A stretch of 35,959 bases of DNA from Symbiodinium natans (Eukaryota > Sar > Dinophyceae > Suessiales > Symbiodiniaceae): positions 1 through 35,959 of the forward strand of contig CAJNDS010001083.1 of assembly GCA_905221605.1 (NCBI GenBank), read 5' to 3'. The position numbers and the translations under genes were made by a program. The notes under the pieces are model-generated. The model was not told the origin of the DNA and searched no databases. It was given only the letters and a program-made list of their open reading frames with translations. Below, one piece after another: positions 35,835-35,959 of the stretch. How positions within the stretch are numbered: position 1 is the first letter of the stretch; every line of letters starts with the position of its first letter.

Positions 35835-35959
35835 CGACCTTGCCCATGCCCAGTAAAACGGCGACCTTGCCCAGTTAAACAGCGACCTTGCCCAGTAAAA
35901 CGGCGACCTTGCCCCGTAACACGGCGACCTTGCCCAGTAAAACGGCGACCTTGCCCAGT
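35835..35959. repeat. 21-bp minisatellite CGACCTTGCCCAGTAAAACGG
   Basis: Five to six units running off the window end, the first with an inserted CATGCC. The minus strand is open throughout and reads TGQGRR(F/V) heptads. The unit is a multiple of three, so it could be coding, but there is no other evidence for a gene. Confidence 0.9.

Noticed and set aside
1-35959. tRNA, rRNA or snRNA genes
   Set aside because: No cloverleaf-like box A/B pairs, rRNA motifs or spliceosomal RNA landmarks were recognised on reading either strand.

Overview
Kind of DNA. This is nuclear eukaryotic sequence: no operons, no bacterial-type genes, no long ORFs, abundant satellites and microsatellites, and many short GC-rich coding-like segments bounded by AG and GT. 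From about 9.6 kb to the end it is saturated with the telomere-type heptamer TTTAGGG/CCCTAAA inside the chromosome rather than at an end. That heptamer is known from plants, dinoflagellates, chromerids and some other algae. With GC-rich exons and weak splice sites I favour an alveolate alga (dinoflagellate or chromerid), but only weakly; no gene was recognised that would settle it.

Layout. 1-4640: a degenerate, roughly kilobase-scale tandem repeat built on GAGCTC/CTCTATCTC phrases, interrupted at about 3300-3590 by a dispersed element. 4640-5080 and 6574-9420: an AT-rich palindromic satellite (AATTTCTTT / AAAGAAATT) punctuated by three types of short GC-rich hairpin spacer. 5080-6573: a TGCACTT-rich minisatellite and two close copies of an approximately 500-bp element whose third, diverged copy is the one at 3300. 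9595-9630: a perfect 36-bp palindrome of telomere-like sequence. 9683-35546: about 55 candidate exons, all on the plus strand, mostly 25-180 nt, embedded in telomere-like arrays. 22590-23690: palindromic 9-bp minisatellites and a 55-bp tandem repeat. 23132-25579: an exon cluster free of telomere repeats, with short AT-rich introns. 35835-35959: a 21-bp minisatellite running off the end.

How it fits together. Typically an exon is preceded by a (CCCTAAA)n array and an AG acceptor and ends exactly where a (TTTAGGG)n array starts, so that the first GT of the array can act as the 5' splice site. The introns would then carry telomere-type inverted repeats at their two ends and could fold into long hairpins. 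Support that the exons are real comes from a duplicated series: four exons at 11283, 12115, 13422 and 15151 recur in the same order at 18531, 19655, 21036 and 21548, about 6.4-7.6 kb downstream, with conserved residues encoded by different synonymous codons while the introns are unrelated. The proteins were not recognised; no function is assigned. Exon joins are predictions by eye and reading phases do not connect everywhere, so exons are missing or some edges are wrong.
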